IMG/VR virus record: IMGVR_UViG_3300046009_003881
Span: 1-58,222 of that record
Source: a virus
Strand: one strand, 5' to 3'
Length of the DNA: 58,222 nucleotides
A program made the position numbers and the translations under genes. The notes under the pieces were generated by a model, which was not told where the DNA came from, did not search any database, and was given only the letters and a program-made list of their open reading frames with translations. How positions within the stretch are numbered: position 1 is the first letter of the stretch; each line of letters starts with the position of its first letter. This document shows, in pieces, positions 48,192 to 55,723 of the stretch.

Positions 48192-48863
48192 TTAAATAAG
48201 TTTGCTCCACTGATCGGCTATCGCATCAGCCATACCTTGAAACGTCTTGCTTCTTAGTGACTGCCTTTCCTCCTTGGTCTTTGCCTTTGCCAATGCATCA
48301 GCGTACCAAGACGGGTGCGACTTTCCACTAGCAAAGGTAGTTCTGTCACCCTTACCAACAACATCCGTATGCTCTAGCTTTGGAAGGTTCTTCAGCCATA
48401 GGCACGTAGTCTTAGTTGCCTCGTCACCGAAGTGATACGGCTGAACTATTTGGTCGGGCTTTCTCCATCTGCTTGACAGCAAGCCAACGGGATTCTCAAT
48501 TGCTATCCTATCGATGTCAGCGTTGTAAAGTTTCTTCACGAACTCTACACTGTCCATCATATCTTTTCTTCTGTTTGGATACAACGGATGTGGTCTTCTC
48601 TCGTCAAAATCTAGAGCCTTGTCCTCGGGATGCGATAGCCACTGCACCGAACTTCCAGCTAGGAATGTACACGGTGGGTGCGCTATCATTAGGTCAAACT
48701 TCATAACCCTTAGCAGATCAAACACGTCACCGTGGAAGTGCCACTCGGGATGACCACCGCTACACGGAAGTAGATCGCAGGAGTAGGCTTCGATGCCTAT
48801 CTTTCTAAATGCTTTGGTGATTGCTTGGCTTTCTTCGCAAGCAACAAGTACCCTCTTACTCAT
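48192..48863 (-). CDS. DCM-like DNA cytosine methyltransferase homologue, 223 aa
   Basis: The N-terminal strand VLVACEESQAIT (SAM-site position), IAHPPCTFLA with PPC at 63-65, and IAIENPVGLL with ENP at 123-125 parallel motifs I, IV and VI of C5-cytosine methyltransferases. It lacks a target-recognition domain of normal length, so it is a small variant; proteins like it are common in phages. It may methylate phage DNA against host restriction, or be a non-methylating relative. Coupled by four bases to the primase gene upstream. Confidence 0.7.
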   Translation of the reverse strand: MSKRVLVACEESQAITKAFRKIGIEAYSCDLLPCSGGHPEWHFHGDVFDLLRVMKFDLMIAHPPCTFLAGSSVQWLSHPEDKALDFDERRPHPLYPNRRKDMMDSVEFVKKLYNADIDRIAIENPVGLLSSRWRKPDQIVQPYHFGDEATKTTCLWLKNLPKLEHTDVVGKGDRTTFASGKSHPSWYADALAKAKTKEERQSLRSKTFQGMADAIADQWSKLI

Positions 48864-51277
48864 ACTGTTTCTGTATTTGATTGTGATTCGTTTCTCTTTC
48901 TTATTCTAACCCATCTTCCATTCATATCCCTTCCTTCCTCCGGAGTTAGTCCCTCCTTGAATAAGGCGAATGCAATTACCCACTTGTAGAACCTAGTCCT
49001 GCTGATTGTCATCTTTGCTTTCGGACCGTAGTCGGGGTACTCAGCTATGAAGTCGTTGTATAGATCCTGCTTGTAACTTCTTACTCCAGTCTCTAGCGCC
49101 TTGTTCTCCTCGTTGCCATCGGTCAGTCCACACCATTCAATAAAGTCGTGGCAAGTTTCTGCTGACAGCTGCCTGATCTTTAAGTTCACGAACTTAGACT
49201 TCACAAGACCCGTGCTTAAGTAAGTCTTCAAGTTGTTGATCATATAGTTGTCGAACTCACACCACTCCTCATCGTTCCAATCCGTGAACAAGTCCTTCTC
49301 GAACTCATCCCTTGGGGTGAAGCTCATATTGTAGTGCTGATGAAACTCAAGCTCCCACTTCCTTCGGGCAAATGAATTGCCTGCTCCCTTGATTGCGTAG
49401 TTGGTAGTGATGGCAATCTTCGGTGACTTGCTGAATGGAATCTTAATTGCGTCCTTGTTCTTCTTCTCTAGCGTCAGTCCTTCGGTGACAACCGAGAACA
49501 GTCTCTCGAAGTCGAAGTACTTCTTAACGTCATCGAACACAAGTATCTGTGTGTCGGCTGATACAAGTTGGTACGGGAATGACTTCTCAAAGTTGAACGC
49601 CTTGCCATCAATGGTCACGGTCTTCTTCATATTGCTTAGTGAAGTCATAAACAATCCCTTGCCCGTTCCACCCTCGGGGTTATCCGAGATGACCTCGTCA
49701 TTCAGTATAACCGCAGGACAAAACGATAGGCTCTTGTATCCGTGCATCAAGAATCCGATCGTACTCTCCATTGACTTCACTCTGTTCTCGTCACCACCAT
49801 TGATGTTGCTGATGAACTTTCTGAAGTCACACCTACCGGTCACGCTGCATATGGAAAAGATTCTGTCAATAACGTGATCCTTCCAAACGTAACCGCCAAG
49901 GTCTAGGTAATCGATTGGCACTATGCTATCCTTGGTCACCTTGACTGCGCAGTTTCTGTAGTATAGGTATGCACTATCCTTGGTGTCCTCAATGAAGTAG
50001 ATGTCAATCGTTGAGAGCATTGATAGGAACTCCTCCTTGAAGAACCTCGTGTTGTCAGCGAAGTAATTGTACACGCTGATGTCATCGAGTTCAAGCAGAT
50101 GGTTTAGAACGAAGTCCTTAATCTCCTTCTCTGAGGTGTGGTCAATCAAGTTGTTGGTGACCTTAACGAACACGTAGTTCTTTCCACCCTCGGGGCAGTA
50201 CTTGTAGAACCCCGAGTCTTCTAGGAAGTGCTTGAAGAAAACGTGCATTACCTTGATGATTCCCTTATCGTTCTTAGTCCAGAAGATTTGCTTTGCATTC
50301 TCCTCCTCAACCTTTAGCAGAACTGAATCGATCGTCTCGCCATCTAGGTGGGATTCTTGTAGCTGATGGCGTATCTCTTTTTTTGATATGCCCCTCCTCA
50401 ACTTTGCCTTTATAGAGTTGACACGTTCTTCGTCCTCATAGTACTTCGTTCCGAAGTTTTGGGTGTTCTGATATGCCGAGTCTATAGTTCGTTGAATTTC
50501 GGCTATCGAGAAATCGTCAGAGGCATAGTTGTTCAGTACATAGGATGCTAAACTTTTGTTTATACCGAAGTCATTGAACGCCATTGCCAAGACGTACACG
50601 TTCTGATTCCTTTGTCCCTCAACCATTGGATACTTCTTGTACCACCACTTGACCAGGATATCAACGATCCTATTCTCGTCAGTGATTGGAATGGTTGGTA
50701 TGTCCCTATGCTTTGTGACCTCCTTGTACTCCGGCTCCTCAATGAGATCCCATATCGATGAGTTGTCATTCACGTAGATGAGCGGATCGTATGACTCGTA
50801 GCAAACTCTACTGATGTTCTTTGATGTCTTGTCGAAGTAGGTTGAGTTGAAGTACTTCTCAAGTGAGTTGAAGTAGTTGATGTGGTTCTCGATGTCAGCA
50901 GGAATCTTAACGAGAACCTTCAATCCATTTCCAGATGGTGATATGAATACTGAGAACACGTACTTGTTCTTGCTTAGGTTCTCCTTGTCTTGGAGCAATG
51001 TTTTCTGCTTCTCATACCCATCGAAGTCTAGGCATATCAATCCCGAGTGGTCAACGACTGCACTGTCCGCTCTCTTAGTGAACTTTCCACTAAAGCATAT
51101 GGCAGGTAGCTGCTTCTTCAATTCGTTTCTCTCGGGCTTTCTCTTCTCTGCTCTAATCTTCTTGACGATATCCTTTGATGATCCCTCCTTGATTCTCTCT
51201 AGTATTTTTCCAACCTCACGGTAGAACGGAGTGTCCGTTTCACGTATGCTTTGGAAGATTGTGACAGTTGATGTCAT
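48860..51277 (-). CDS. Primase-helicase (BT4734-like/VirE N-terminal plus D5-like helicase), 805 aa
   Basis: N-terminal primase-type domain: ICLDFDGYE at 81-89 with the acidic pair, and SPSGNGLKVLVKI at 113-125, the pattern of BT4734-like/VirE N-terminal AEP relatives. A linker follows with YPMVEGQRNQNVYVLAMAFN. The C-terminal SF3/D5-type helicase has Walker A PEGGTGKG at about 534-541 and Walker B ILVFDDV at about 578-584. It should synthesise primers and unwind DNA at phage forks. It is the only replicative enzyme apparent in the window; no DNA polymerase is encoded. An operator-like TGACA-N5-TGTCA overlaps its start. Confidence 0.8.
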   Translation of the reverse strand: MTSTVTIFQSIRETDTPFYREVGKILERIKEGSSKDIVKKIRAEKRKPERNELKKQLPAICFSGKFTKRADSAVVDHSGLICLDFDGYEKQKTLLQDKENLSKNKYVFSVFISPSGNGLKVLVKIPADIENHINYFNSLEKYFNSTYFDKTSKNISRVCYESYDPLIYVNDNSSIWDLIEEPEYKEVTKHRDIPTIPITDENRIVDILVKWWYKKYPMVEGQRNQNVYVLAMAFNDFGINKSLASYVLNNYASDDFSIAEIQRTIDSAYQNTQNFGTKYYEDEERVNSIKAKLRRGISKKEIRHQLQESHLDGETIDSVLLKVEEENAKQIFWTKNDKGIIKVMHVFFKHFLEDSGFYKYCPEGGKNYVFVKVTNNLIDHTSEKEIKDFVLNHLLELDDISVYNYFADNTRFFKEEFLSMLSTIDIYFIEDTKDSAYLYYRNCAVKVTKDSIVPIDYLDLGGYVWKDHVIDRIFSICSVTGRCDFRKFISNINGGDENRVKSMESTIGFLMHGYKSLSFCPAVILNDEVISDNPEGGTGKGLFMTSLSNMKKTVTIDGKAFNFEKSFPYQLVSADTQILVFDDVKKYFDFERLFSVVTEGLTLEKKNKDAIKIPFSKSPKIAITTNYAIKGAGNSFARRKWELEFHQHYNMSFTPRDEFEKDLFTDWNDEEWCEFDNYMINNLKTYLSTGLVKSKFVNLKIRQLSAETCHDFIEWCGLTDGNEENKALETGVRSYKQDLYNDFIAEYPDYGPKAKMTISRTRFYKWVIAFALFKEGLTPEEGRDMNGRWVRIRKRNESQSNTETV

Positions 51278-51430
51278 AACTATTACGATTTTATGTTACT
51301 TAACTAGTTGGTTTATATAGACTATGACAGTTATGTCAATTATTTCTTTAATGTAAATTAATAAATAATAGTAGTATAGTAAATATATATATAGAGATAT
51401 ATAGAGACTTCACTTCGACATTCCGTCATA
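51262..51430 (-). promoter_or_regulatory. Operator-like region upstream of the primase gene
   Basis: TGACA-N5-TGTCA at 51262-51276 overlaps the start codon. TGACA-N4-TGTCA is at 51325-51338, an alternating AT run at about 51380-51405 and TTCGACATTCCGTCA at 51414-51427. The same motif set lies upstream of groEL (3765-3926). No good -7 box is visible. Confidence 0.5.
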
Positions 51431-51440
51431 CTTAATGGGA

Positions 51441-51470
51441 TAAAAAAGGGGAAGTGACTCCCCTCTTTTA
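51441..51470 (-). terminator. Intrinsic terminator after the SSB-like gene
   Basis: GGGGA/TCCCC stem with 6-nt loop, extended by A/T pairs and followed on the minus strand by TTTTTT. It separates the SSB-like gene from the primase gene. Confidence 0.7.
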
Positions 51471-51488
51471 ATTGTATGTGTCTGATTA

Positions 51489-51791
51489 TCAGAAGGGAAG
51501 GTCTTCCTCCTCACTCGCACTTGCTTGTGGTGCTGCTGCACTTGGCTTACCAGATGAAGCGTCATTTGACTTTGTTGATTCGAAGGTGTCGAGTTCAACG
51601 TAGTAGTTTCCACTTCGTGCTTTCTTGATGTCTAGGTTTACCCAACCATTCTTTTGGTGTTCGTTGATGAACGCGATTGCTTCGCTTGCCTTTAGCGATA
51701 GTCTTCCGATAACGAAGTCCGGAGCCTTCTCACTTCTCTTGAAGATGAATCCATCTGCAAACACCTTGTCTGTTTCATTTGACTGTGACAT
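51489..51791 (-). CDS. SSB-like single-stranded DNA-binding protein, 100 aa
   Basis: The body (VFADGFIFKRSEKAPDFVIG, then RLSLKASEAIAFINEHQ and GWVNLDIKKARSGNYYVELD) looks like a small OB-type barrel. A Ser/Ala/Pro-rich linker follows, ending EEEDLPF, the acidic-hydrophobic tip typical of bacterial SSB proteins that recruits partner enzymes. It is placed between the recombination genes and the primase, with its own terminator. Shorter than host SSB (about 110-180 aa). Confidence 0.75.
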   Translation of the reverse strand: MSQSNETDKVFADGFIFKRSEKAPDFVIGRLSLKASEAIAFINEHQKNGWVNLDIKKARSGNYYVELDTFESTKSNDASSGKPSAAAPQASASEEEDLPF

Positions 51792-51894
51792 TTTTGTCCT
51801 TTGTTTTTTTGTTGCCCTAATCTATTTGTAAACTGAGGGGTGAATCTTTAGGGCTAAACTCACCACCTCAGTGTCTCTTTAAAGATACGAATTT
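51792..51894 (-). promoter_or_regulatory. Leader between exonuclease and SSB-like gene with a hairpin-cassette relative
   Basis: The minus strand carries GTATCTTTAAAGAGAC (51873-51888), a degenerate relative of the 16-nt cassettes, then T-poor sequence and a poly-A/poly-T leader (51793-51815) before the ATG. No -7 box is evident. Confidence 0.4.
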
Positions 51895-52641
51895 TTAAAG
51901 CGTTTCGTTGATAAAGTAATTCTCCACATCCTCAGTGGCACTTGCTCCGAAGTACTTCTCGTGTACCTCAACAGCCATACGCACCTTGTCCTCTCCACCC
52001 TTGATGAACTCATCCGAGCAGTGGTAGATGCCGACTTGCTTGGTCACCTTGTCGATGGCATAGAACGCCAGTGGCTTTCCGAACAGTCGTTGGTAGATGT
52101 AAGCTTGGCTGTCGTAGTTGTACTTCTTTGCCGACCATCTGAACGATGCGATGTCTGATGTGGTCTTAAGGTCAATGAGGAAGTCATTGCACTCGATGTC
52201 CGTCTTCCCCTTCCACATACGTCCGCAGATCTCACCGATAGCAGGCTTCTCTACTTGATTGCCATCAGCGTAGATGTCATCAAAGAACTTGATGTTCTTC
52301 TTCATCACTTGCGTCAGCCCAACGATGTTGTCGTACTCGCTCTTGAGCAGAGCAAAGTCTAGGTTGTTGACGGTAACAAACTCCTTGTAGATGTTTGTTG
52401 TTCTCGTGCTACAGTCCACGTACATTGTGTCGGCTGCCTTCTCGGGTTCAAGAAGTAGTTGGTGAAACAATCTCCCCTCAGCGAAGTTCTTATTGTCATC
52501 CCTTGTCTTGCCAAAGAGTTGGGGATTTGAAAGGAGAACCCCAATGTCTGAGTTGGATAGGTAGAACTTACCGATTCCACGGTAGTACTCTGAATCATCC
52601 TTGAGTTGTTCTATGATTCGAGATTTTTGTTCTTCTAGCAT
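51895..52641 (-). CDS. PD-(D/E)XK exonuclease, RecE/YqaJ-like, 248 aa
   Basis: Catalytic core: GRLFHQLLLEPE at 56-67 (the N-terminal glutamate/histidine region), GKTDIE at 145-150 with metal-binding Asp148, FLIDLKTTSD with Asp157 and Lys159, and YDSQAYIY at 176-183, the QxxxY motif. This order is that of the exodeoxyribonuclease VIII group. It would resect DNA ends to give 3' tails for the annealing protein encoded just upstream. The gap to that gene is 1 nt. Confidence 0.8.
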   Translation of the reverse strand: MLEEQKSRIIEQLKDDSEYYRGIGKFYLSNSDIGVLLSNPQLFGKTRDDNKNFAEGRLFHQLLLEPEKAADTMYVDCSTRTTNIYKEFVTVNNLDFALLKSEYDNIVGLTQVMKKNIKFFDDIYADGNQVEKPAIGEICGRMWKGKTDIECNDFLIDLKTTSDIASFRWSAKKYNYDSQAYIYQRLFGKPLAFYAIDKVTKQVGIYHCSDEFIKGGEDKVRMAVEVHEKYFGASATEDVENYFINETL

Positions 52642-52642
52642 C

Positions 52643-53335
52643 TTACTTTGTAGTGATTAGTGATTTGATTTCTTTCTTAACCGCAGCCTTGAGTTTGTAC
52701 TTGCGTTCCAATTGCTTGATGATTGTGTCGTAGTCAAGGGATGGATTCGAATCGATGTACATCTTTACCTTGGACCAGTTTGCATCGTCGATAGTTAACT
52801 CAACTAGCTCAGACGTTTGTGATGCAGGGGCTACTTGCTTTTCCTTTGGAGTTTCCTTAGGTGTCTGCTCAGTACTCTCGGGCATATCCTCACCAGCATA
52901 GATGTACAATCCGAGACCGAACATCGCAAGGTTCTTAGTAAGGCATCTCATAATTGTCTTGTTGATGTCGGTCATTGTCGCTGCCTCAACCGTCTTGTCA
53001 ACATCAGCTCGCTTACCTGCTATCCACTTGGTAGACTTGTAAGTGTACGGCTCAGACTTGAGCGCCTTGTTAGCACCGTCCATCACGGGTAACCACATCT
53101 CGTGACTAACTCCGTCAATCTCTACCTTGGTGTATACCATATACCCCGTCAACGGATCGTGTACGTATGGCAATCCATTGAACTTTACCACCTCGTAGTA
53201 GCAGTCGTTGTGAATCTTCTTTACCTCAGCCCAAGCCCAAGCCCAGGATAGGTAGGTCAAATCGTTTTTCTTTTCTGTCTTGTCGTTGACATTGATTCCA
53301 CTTAGAATCTCAAACACTGTCTTGTCTTGTTCCAT
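52643..53335 (-). CDS. Single-strand annealing protein (DUF1071/Sak, Rad52-like), 230 aa
   Basis: The N-terminal block LTYLSWAWAWAEVKK (26-40), then FNGLPYVHDPLTGYMVYTKV, MWLPVMDGANKAL, MTDINKTIMRCLTKNLAMFG and LGLYIYAGEDMPE are the DUF1071 signature, a Rad52-like annealase group. The C-terminal 70 residues are a linker plus a charged helical domain. With the adjacent exonuclease and SSB it forms an exo-SSAP-SSB recombination module, which probably supports recombination-dependent replication. Confidence 0.85.
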   Translation of the reverse strand: MEQDKTVFEILSGINVNDKTEKKNDLTYLSWAWAWAEVKKIHNDCYYEVVKFNGLPYVHDPLTGYMVYTKVEIDGVSHEMWLPVMDGANKALKSEPYTYKSTKWIAGKRADVDKTVEAATMTDINKTIMRCLTKNLAMFGLGLYIYAGEDMPESTEQTPKETPKEKQVAPASQTSELVELTIDDANWSKVKMYIDSNPSLDYDTIIKQLERKYKLKAAVKKEIKSLITTK

Positions 53336-53347
53336 TGTGTGATTGTA

Positions 53348-53647
53348 TTAAATTGAATTGATTTTGCTGATTAGTTTATTGAAGTCCTCATCCTTATCGA
53401 TTAGGTTCTGCACGTAAGCGAATATCCTAGTCCTTGATATTGAGTTTCTAGTAAGCTTGATGTTGTAGAACTCTTGAGTCCAATCAATAATCTCTGACTG
53501 TCTGATGTGCTTGTTGAGGCACACGTAGAGCAGGATGTTCTTTGCATCTCTGAAGGTGTGCTTTCCGTTCGTGAATAATACTTCGGGGGTTGTGTTGTAG
53601 ATTGAACATACCGCCTCTACATAGCGTGTGAATACGTCTCTTTTCAT
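53348..53647 (-). CDS. Putative DnaA domain IV-like protein, 99 aa
   Basis: AVCSIYNTTPEVLFTNGKHT followed by FRDAKNILLYVCLNKHIRQS parallels the start of DnaA domain IV (VAxYYxIxxEELLSxxRxRxIVxARQxAMYL), and a later helix pair follows; the DHTTV motif is replaced by SISRTRIF. It is therefore a weaker match than the protein at 44210-44698. It is the first gene after the promoter at 53668 and heads the replication/recombination genes, so it may be the regulator of that unit. Confidence 0.5.
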   Translation of the reverse strand: MKRDVFTRYVEAVCSIYNTTPEVLFTNGKHTFRDAKNILLYVCLNKHIRQSEIIDWTQEFYNIKLTRNSISRTRIFAYVQNLIDKDEDFNKLISKINSI

Positions 53648-53663
53648 TTTGTTTAATTAGTGC

Positions 53664-53695
53664 AGTACAAATGTAGTATAAATGAAGTACAGTTG
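53664..53695 (-). repeat. Three tandem 11-bp repeats over a promoter
   Basis: On the plus strand AGTACAAATG (53664), AGTATAAATG (53675) and AGTACAGTTG (53686) follow each other with a period of 11 bp, one helical turn, and cover the -7 box. This suggests cooperative binding of a repressor or activator. Confidence 0.6.
53668..53675 (-). promoter_or_regulatory. -7 box for the recombination-replication operon
   Basis: The minus strand reads TACATTTG (TAnnTTTG), 20 nt before the ATG at 53647. It overlaps the first of three 11-bp repeats. Confidence 0.6.
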
Positions 53696-53712
53696 CAGTG
53701 TTGTTGATAACT

Positions 53713-53970
53713 TTAGTCCTCGTTTTCTAGTTCTTCAATGGTCATTTTTATTGCTTCAAATATCTCCTCAGTTATGCGTGGTGACCTAATAGATTTATCC
53801 AGTATCATCATCGCTAGGCTATCGTCACAGATCTTTCCGTTTATCCTTAGCCCCTCCTCATCGGGGTTGCCCCCAACCACATCGTTGATGTGCCATAGGT
53901 TGTCGATGTAGTACCCGTTTCTTTTTAGTATCTCCTTTGCTTGCGCTACAGATACGTTACTTGCATTCAT
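53713..53970 (-). CDS. Hypothetical protein, 85 aa
   Basis: Starts MNASNVSVAQAKEILKRNGY, then YIDNLWHINDVVGG and an acidic second half. The pattern AxxxLxxxGYYxDNLWHxxDV is shared with small proteins I have seen in Bacteroidota phages, but the function is unknown. It overlaps the preceding 50-aa gene by 14 nt. It ends before the 53668 promoter, so it closes the upstream transcription unit. Confidence 0.65.
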   Translation of the reverse strand: MNASNVSVAQAKEILKRNGYYIDNLWHINDVVGGNPDEEGLRINGKICDDSLAMMILDKSIRSPRITEEIFEAIKMTIEELENED

Positions 53971-54109
53971 ATGCTACTAGTTTATTGTGGTTAATGTTTA
54001 CTCCCTTCATTGACTTGATTACCTTGTCAATAGCTTCTTGCTTTGTGTTTGCGGACACCGTTCTTATGTGGATGTTTCCGTATAGCACTCTGAATCTAGA
54101 GTCTGTCAT
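53957..54109 (-). CDS. Small basic protein, 50 aa
   Basis: Reads MTDSRFRVLYGNIHIRTVSA then NTKQEAIDKVIKSMKG and ends VAYECK. It looks like a beta-hairpin plus one helix. It overlaps both neighbours by 14 nt, which supports it as translated. No family recognised. Confidence 0.6.
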   Translation of the reverse strand: MTDSRFRVLYGNIHIRTVSANTKQEAIDKVIKSMKGVNINHNKLVAYECK

Positions 54110-54335
54110 AGCCGAAGAAGTTTAGTGTGTTGATTAGTTCCATATTATCTTCCTGCTCGTAGTGGTACAGCGTGTCTAGGTAGTTGAAGAACCTTTGCTG
54201 CTGTGATTCAGATAGCATCTCGAACTGTCTCATTGAAGAGACATCGTCACCAGATGCTTTCTTCTCAATGATGTCATCAAAGAACTCGTCAATGTTATCG
54301 AATCCATATTCAAGTAGAAGCTTTCTTGTTACCAT
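54096..54335 (-). CDS. Hypothetical helical protein, 79 aa
   Basis: Starts MVTRKLLLEYGFDNIDEFFD; all helical and acidic, ending TLNFFGYDRL. Its coding sequence holds GTCTCTTCAATGAGAC (54227-54242, minus), the same 16-mer as in the convergent hairpin at 43644-43659 and close to the intergenic cassettes. It overlaps the next gene by 14 nt. Function unknown. Confidence 0.65.
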   Translation of the reverse strand: MVTRKLLLEYGFDNIDEFFDDIIEKKASGDDVSSMRQFEMLSESQQQRFFNYLDTLYHYEQEDNMELINTLNFFGYDRL

Positions 54336-54340
54336 CGTTA

Positions 54341-54439
54341 TCAGAGTGTATTTATTAGTTCGGTTATTACTGATAGGACAAGCAGCACAGCGATTGCTAG
54401 TAGTGATAGTCCGATTAACTTTGATACAAACTTAGCCAT
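54341..54439 (-). CDS. Single-span membrane peptide, 32 aa
   Basis: MAKFVSKLIGLSLLAIAVLL followed by VLSVITELINTL: a basic start and one hydrophobic span over almost the whole length. It overlaps the preceding gene's stop (ATGG/TAA, 8 nt) and ends 5 nt before the next start, filling an otherwise empty gap, so it is probably real. Function unknown. Confidence 0.55.
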   Translation of the reverse strand: MAKFVSKLIGLSLLAIAVLLVLSVITELINTL

Positions 54440-54737
54440 TGATTATCTCCTTTATTGATTCGTAAGAAACTTCCTCTACATTACTTGTGAATGGGCATAG
54501 CCAATCGATTGCATCGTCAATGACCTCTGCATCCACGACCTGCTTGTCATTCCAATCCTTCGTATAGGTATTGCCATCGGCTAGTACATCCCACATCTCA
54601 TCGTCAATTGCGTGGACTCTGTCTTGGTAGTAGGTAGTAAGCAGATGCTCTCCGTTATGGTGAACGGTAGCTACGCCTCCGTCCTCTAGGATTATATCGA
54701 CTTCGTTTTCTGAGTGCTTGTAGATTGCGTACTTCAT
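54432..54737 (-). CDS. Hypothetical acidic protein, 101 aa
   Basis: Starts MKYAIYKHSENEVDIILEDG and continues beta-rich then helical, strongly acidic (DEMWDVLADGNTY, VVDAEVIDDAIDWL). The charge pattern is that of DNA-mimic or inhibitor proteins common in phage early regions, but no family is recognised. Overlaps the preceding gene by 4 nt. Confidence 0.65.
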   Translation of the reverse strand: MKYAIYKHSENEVDIILEDGGVATVHHNGEHLLTTYYQDRVHAIDDEMWDVLADGNTYTKDWNDKQVVDAEVIDDAIDWLCPFTSNVEEVSYESIKEIING

Positions 54738-55069
54738 TTCTTTAGTATTGATTTGATTTGGTTATCGATTAGCAGTGGTGAGTTAGATGCTAGGAAGTCA
54801 TCTACATTCTTTGTCCATTCGATGAACAGTTGGTCGAACTCATTGTAGTCCGCATCTAATGGAGAGGTAAATGAAATATCAACTGACGTTTGGAATCCTT
54901 GGTATTCTATTAATTGAACTCGACAGTCAAACGGATACTTATTAAAACGAATGGATGTTTTAGACAAGTAATCTATACCCTCACACGGATTCCCGATAGG
55001 TTCTGTAATGCTTGTCGCATCAAGTACTCGCTGCGCAAGTGTGATGAAGTGTTGAAATGGTGTTGTCAT
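54734..55069 (-). CDS. Hypothetical protein, 111 aa
   Basis: Starts MTTPFQHFITLAQRVLDATS. A central beta segment (TSIRFNKYPFDCRVQLIEYQ, FQTSVDISFTSPLDADYNEF) is flanked by helices. No signal or membrane segment. Four-base overlap with the next gene. Unrecognised. Confidence 0.65.
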   Translation of the reverse strand: MTTPFQHFITLAQRVLDATSITEPIGNPCEGIDYLSKTSIRFNKYPFDCRVQLIEYQGFQTSVDISFTSPLDADYNEFDQLFIEWTKNVDDFLASNSPLLIDNQIKSILKK

Positions 55070-55081
55070 TTTGTTGTTGAT

Positions 55082-55318
55082 TTAATTGAGTTGTTGCTTA
55101 ATAGATTTTATTATTTCATCGAGCTTGAGTTCTCTTTCATCCAGTTCAACTGCGATGTCTTTCTTTTCACTCAGCACCATTGATACTAACCTTTCATCGG
55201 GATCAATGACGTGACGGTACGTTTCAAAGAGATTGAATATCCTTGTCAGTAAGTCTAGTCTTTCTTCGAGTGCGTAGTTAGACTTTTCCTTTATCTGTTT
55301 TGATGTTAAGTTTTTCAT
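55082..55318 (-). CDS. Hypothetical coiled-coil protein, 78 aa
   Basis: MKNLTSKQIKEKSNYALEER leads into one long amphipathic helix (LDLLTRIFNLFETYRHVID) and a Lys/Glu-rich second helix (AVELDERELKLDEIIKSIKQ). Probably a small dimeric protein. Function unknown. Confidence 0.65.
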   Translation of the reverse strand: MKNLTSKQIKEKSNYALEERLDLLTRIFNLFETYRHVIDPDERLVSMVLSEKKDIAVELDERELKLDEIIKSIKQQLN

Positions 55319-55326
55319 AGTTAATC

Positions 55327-55698
55327 TTAGTTGTCTTCGTCATCGTAAAAGAATCCTTGATGCTCACAGTTCTCACTGTCTTGTAGGTCTGCCCACTCGT
55401 ATGCTTCGCTCTCAGCAAACCTTGGTAGGACCAGCTTGCCCTCTAGATTTTTGTCAAAGCACATATCAATTCCCTTGCTCCTACTCTCTTGGCTATCATT
55501 GCCAACGTACTTGTCCTTGTTCAGTTCATAGACAAGTTCGTAGTAGTCCTTGCCACCGAACACTCCGTATCCCTCGTAGCTGTCCTCTACGTAACGATGC
55601 GTTGGCGTTAGCATATACACTCTGCCTGCTCCTCTGCTAGAGTCCTCATTGCTGATGGACTTGTCTGAGTCTGATGTTTTCCACGAAAAGAATCCCAT
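55327..55698 (-). CDS. Conserved phage protein of the MGFFSWKT type, 123 aa
   Basis: The start MGFFSWKTSDSDKSISNEDS, followed by RVYMLTPTHRYVEDSYEGYG and VFGGKDYYELVYELN, is characteristic of a small conserved protein found widely in phages. An acidic end has EWADLQDSENCEHQGFFYDD. No biochemical function is established. It lies among early genes, so a host- or DNA-related role is more likely than a structural one. Confidence 0.75.
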   Translation of the reverse strand: MGFFSWKTSDSDKSISNEDSSRGAGRVYMLTPTHRYVEDSYEGYGVFGGKDYYELVYELNKDKYVGNDSQESRSKGIDMCFDKNLEGKLVLPRFAESEAYEWADLQDSENCEHQGFFYDDEDN

Positions 55699-55723
55699 TG
55701 TCTTGTTGTTTTTTTATTAGTGA

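Noticed and set aside
48192-48863. A full restriction-modification system around the methyltransferase
   Set aside because: The neighbours are a lipoprotein and the primase; no restriction endonuclease gene is adjacent.
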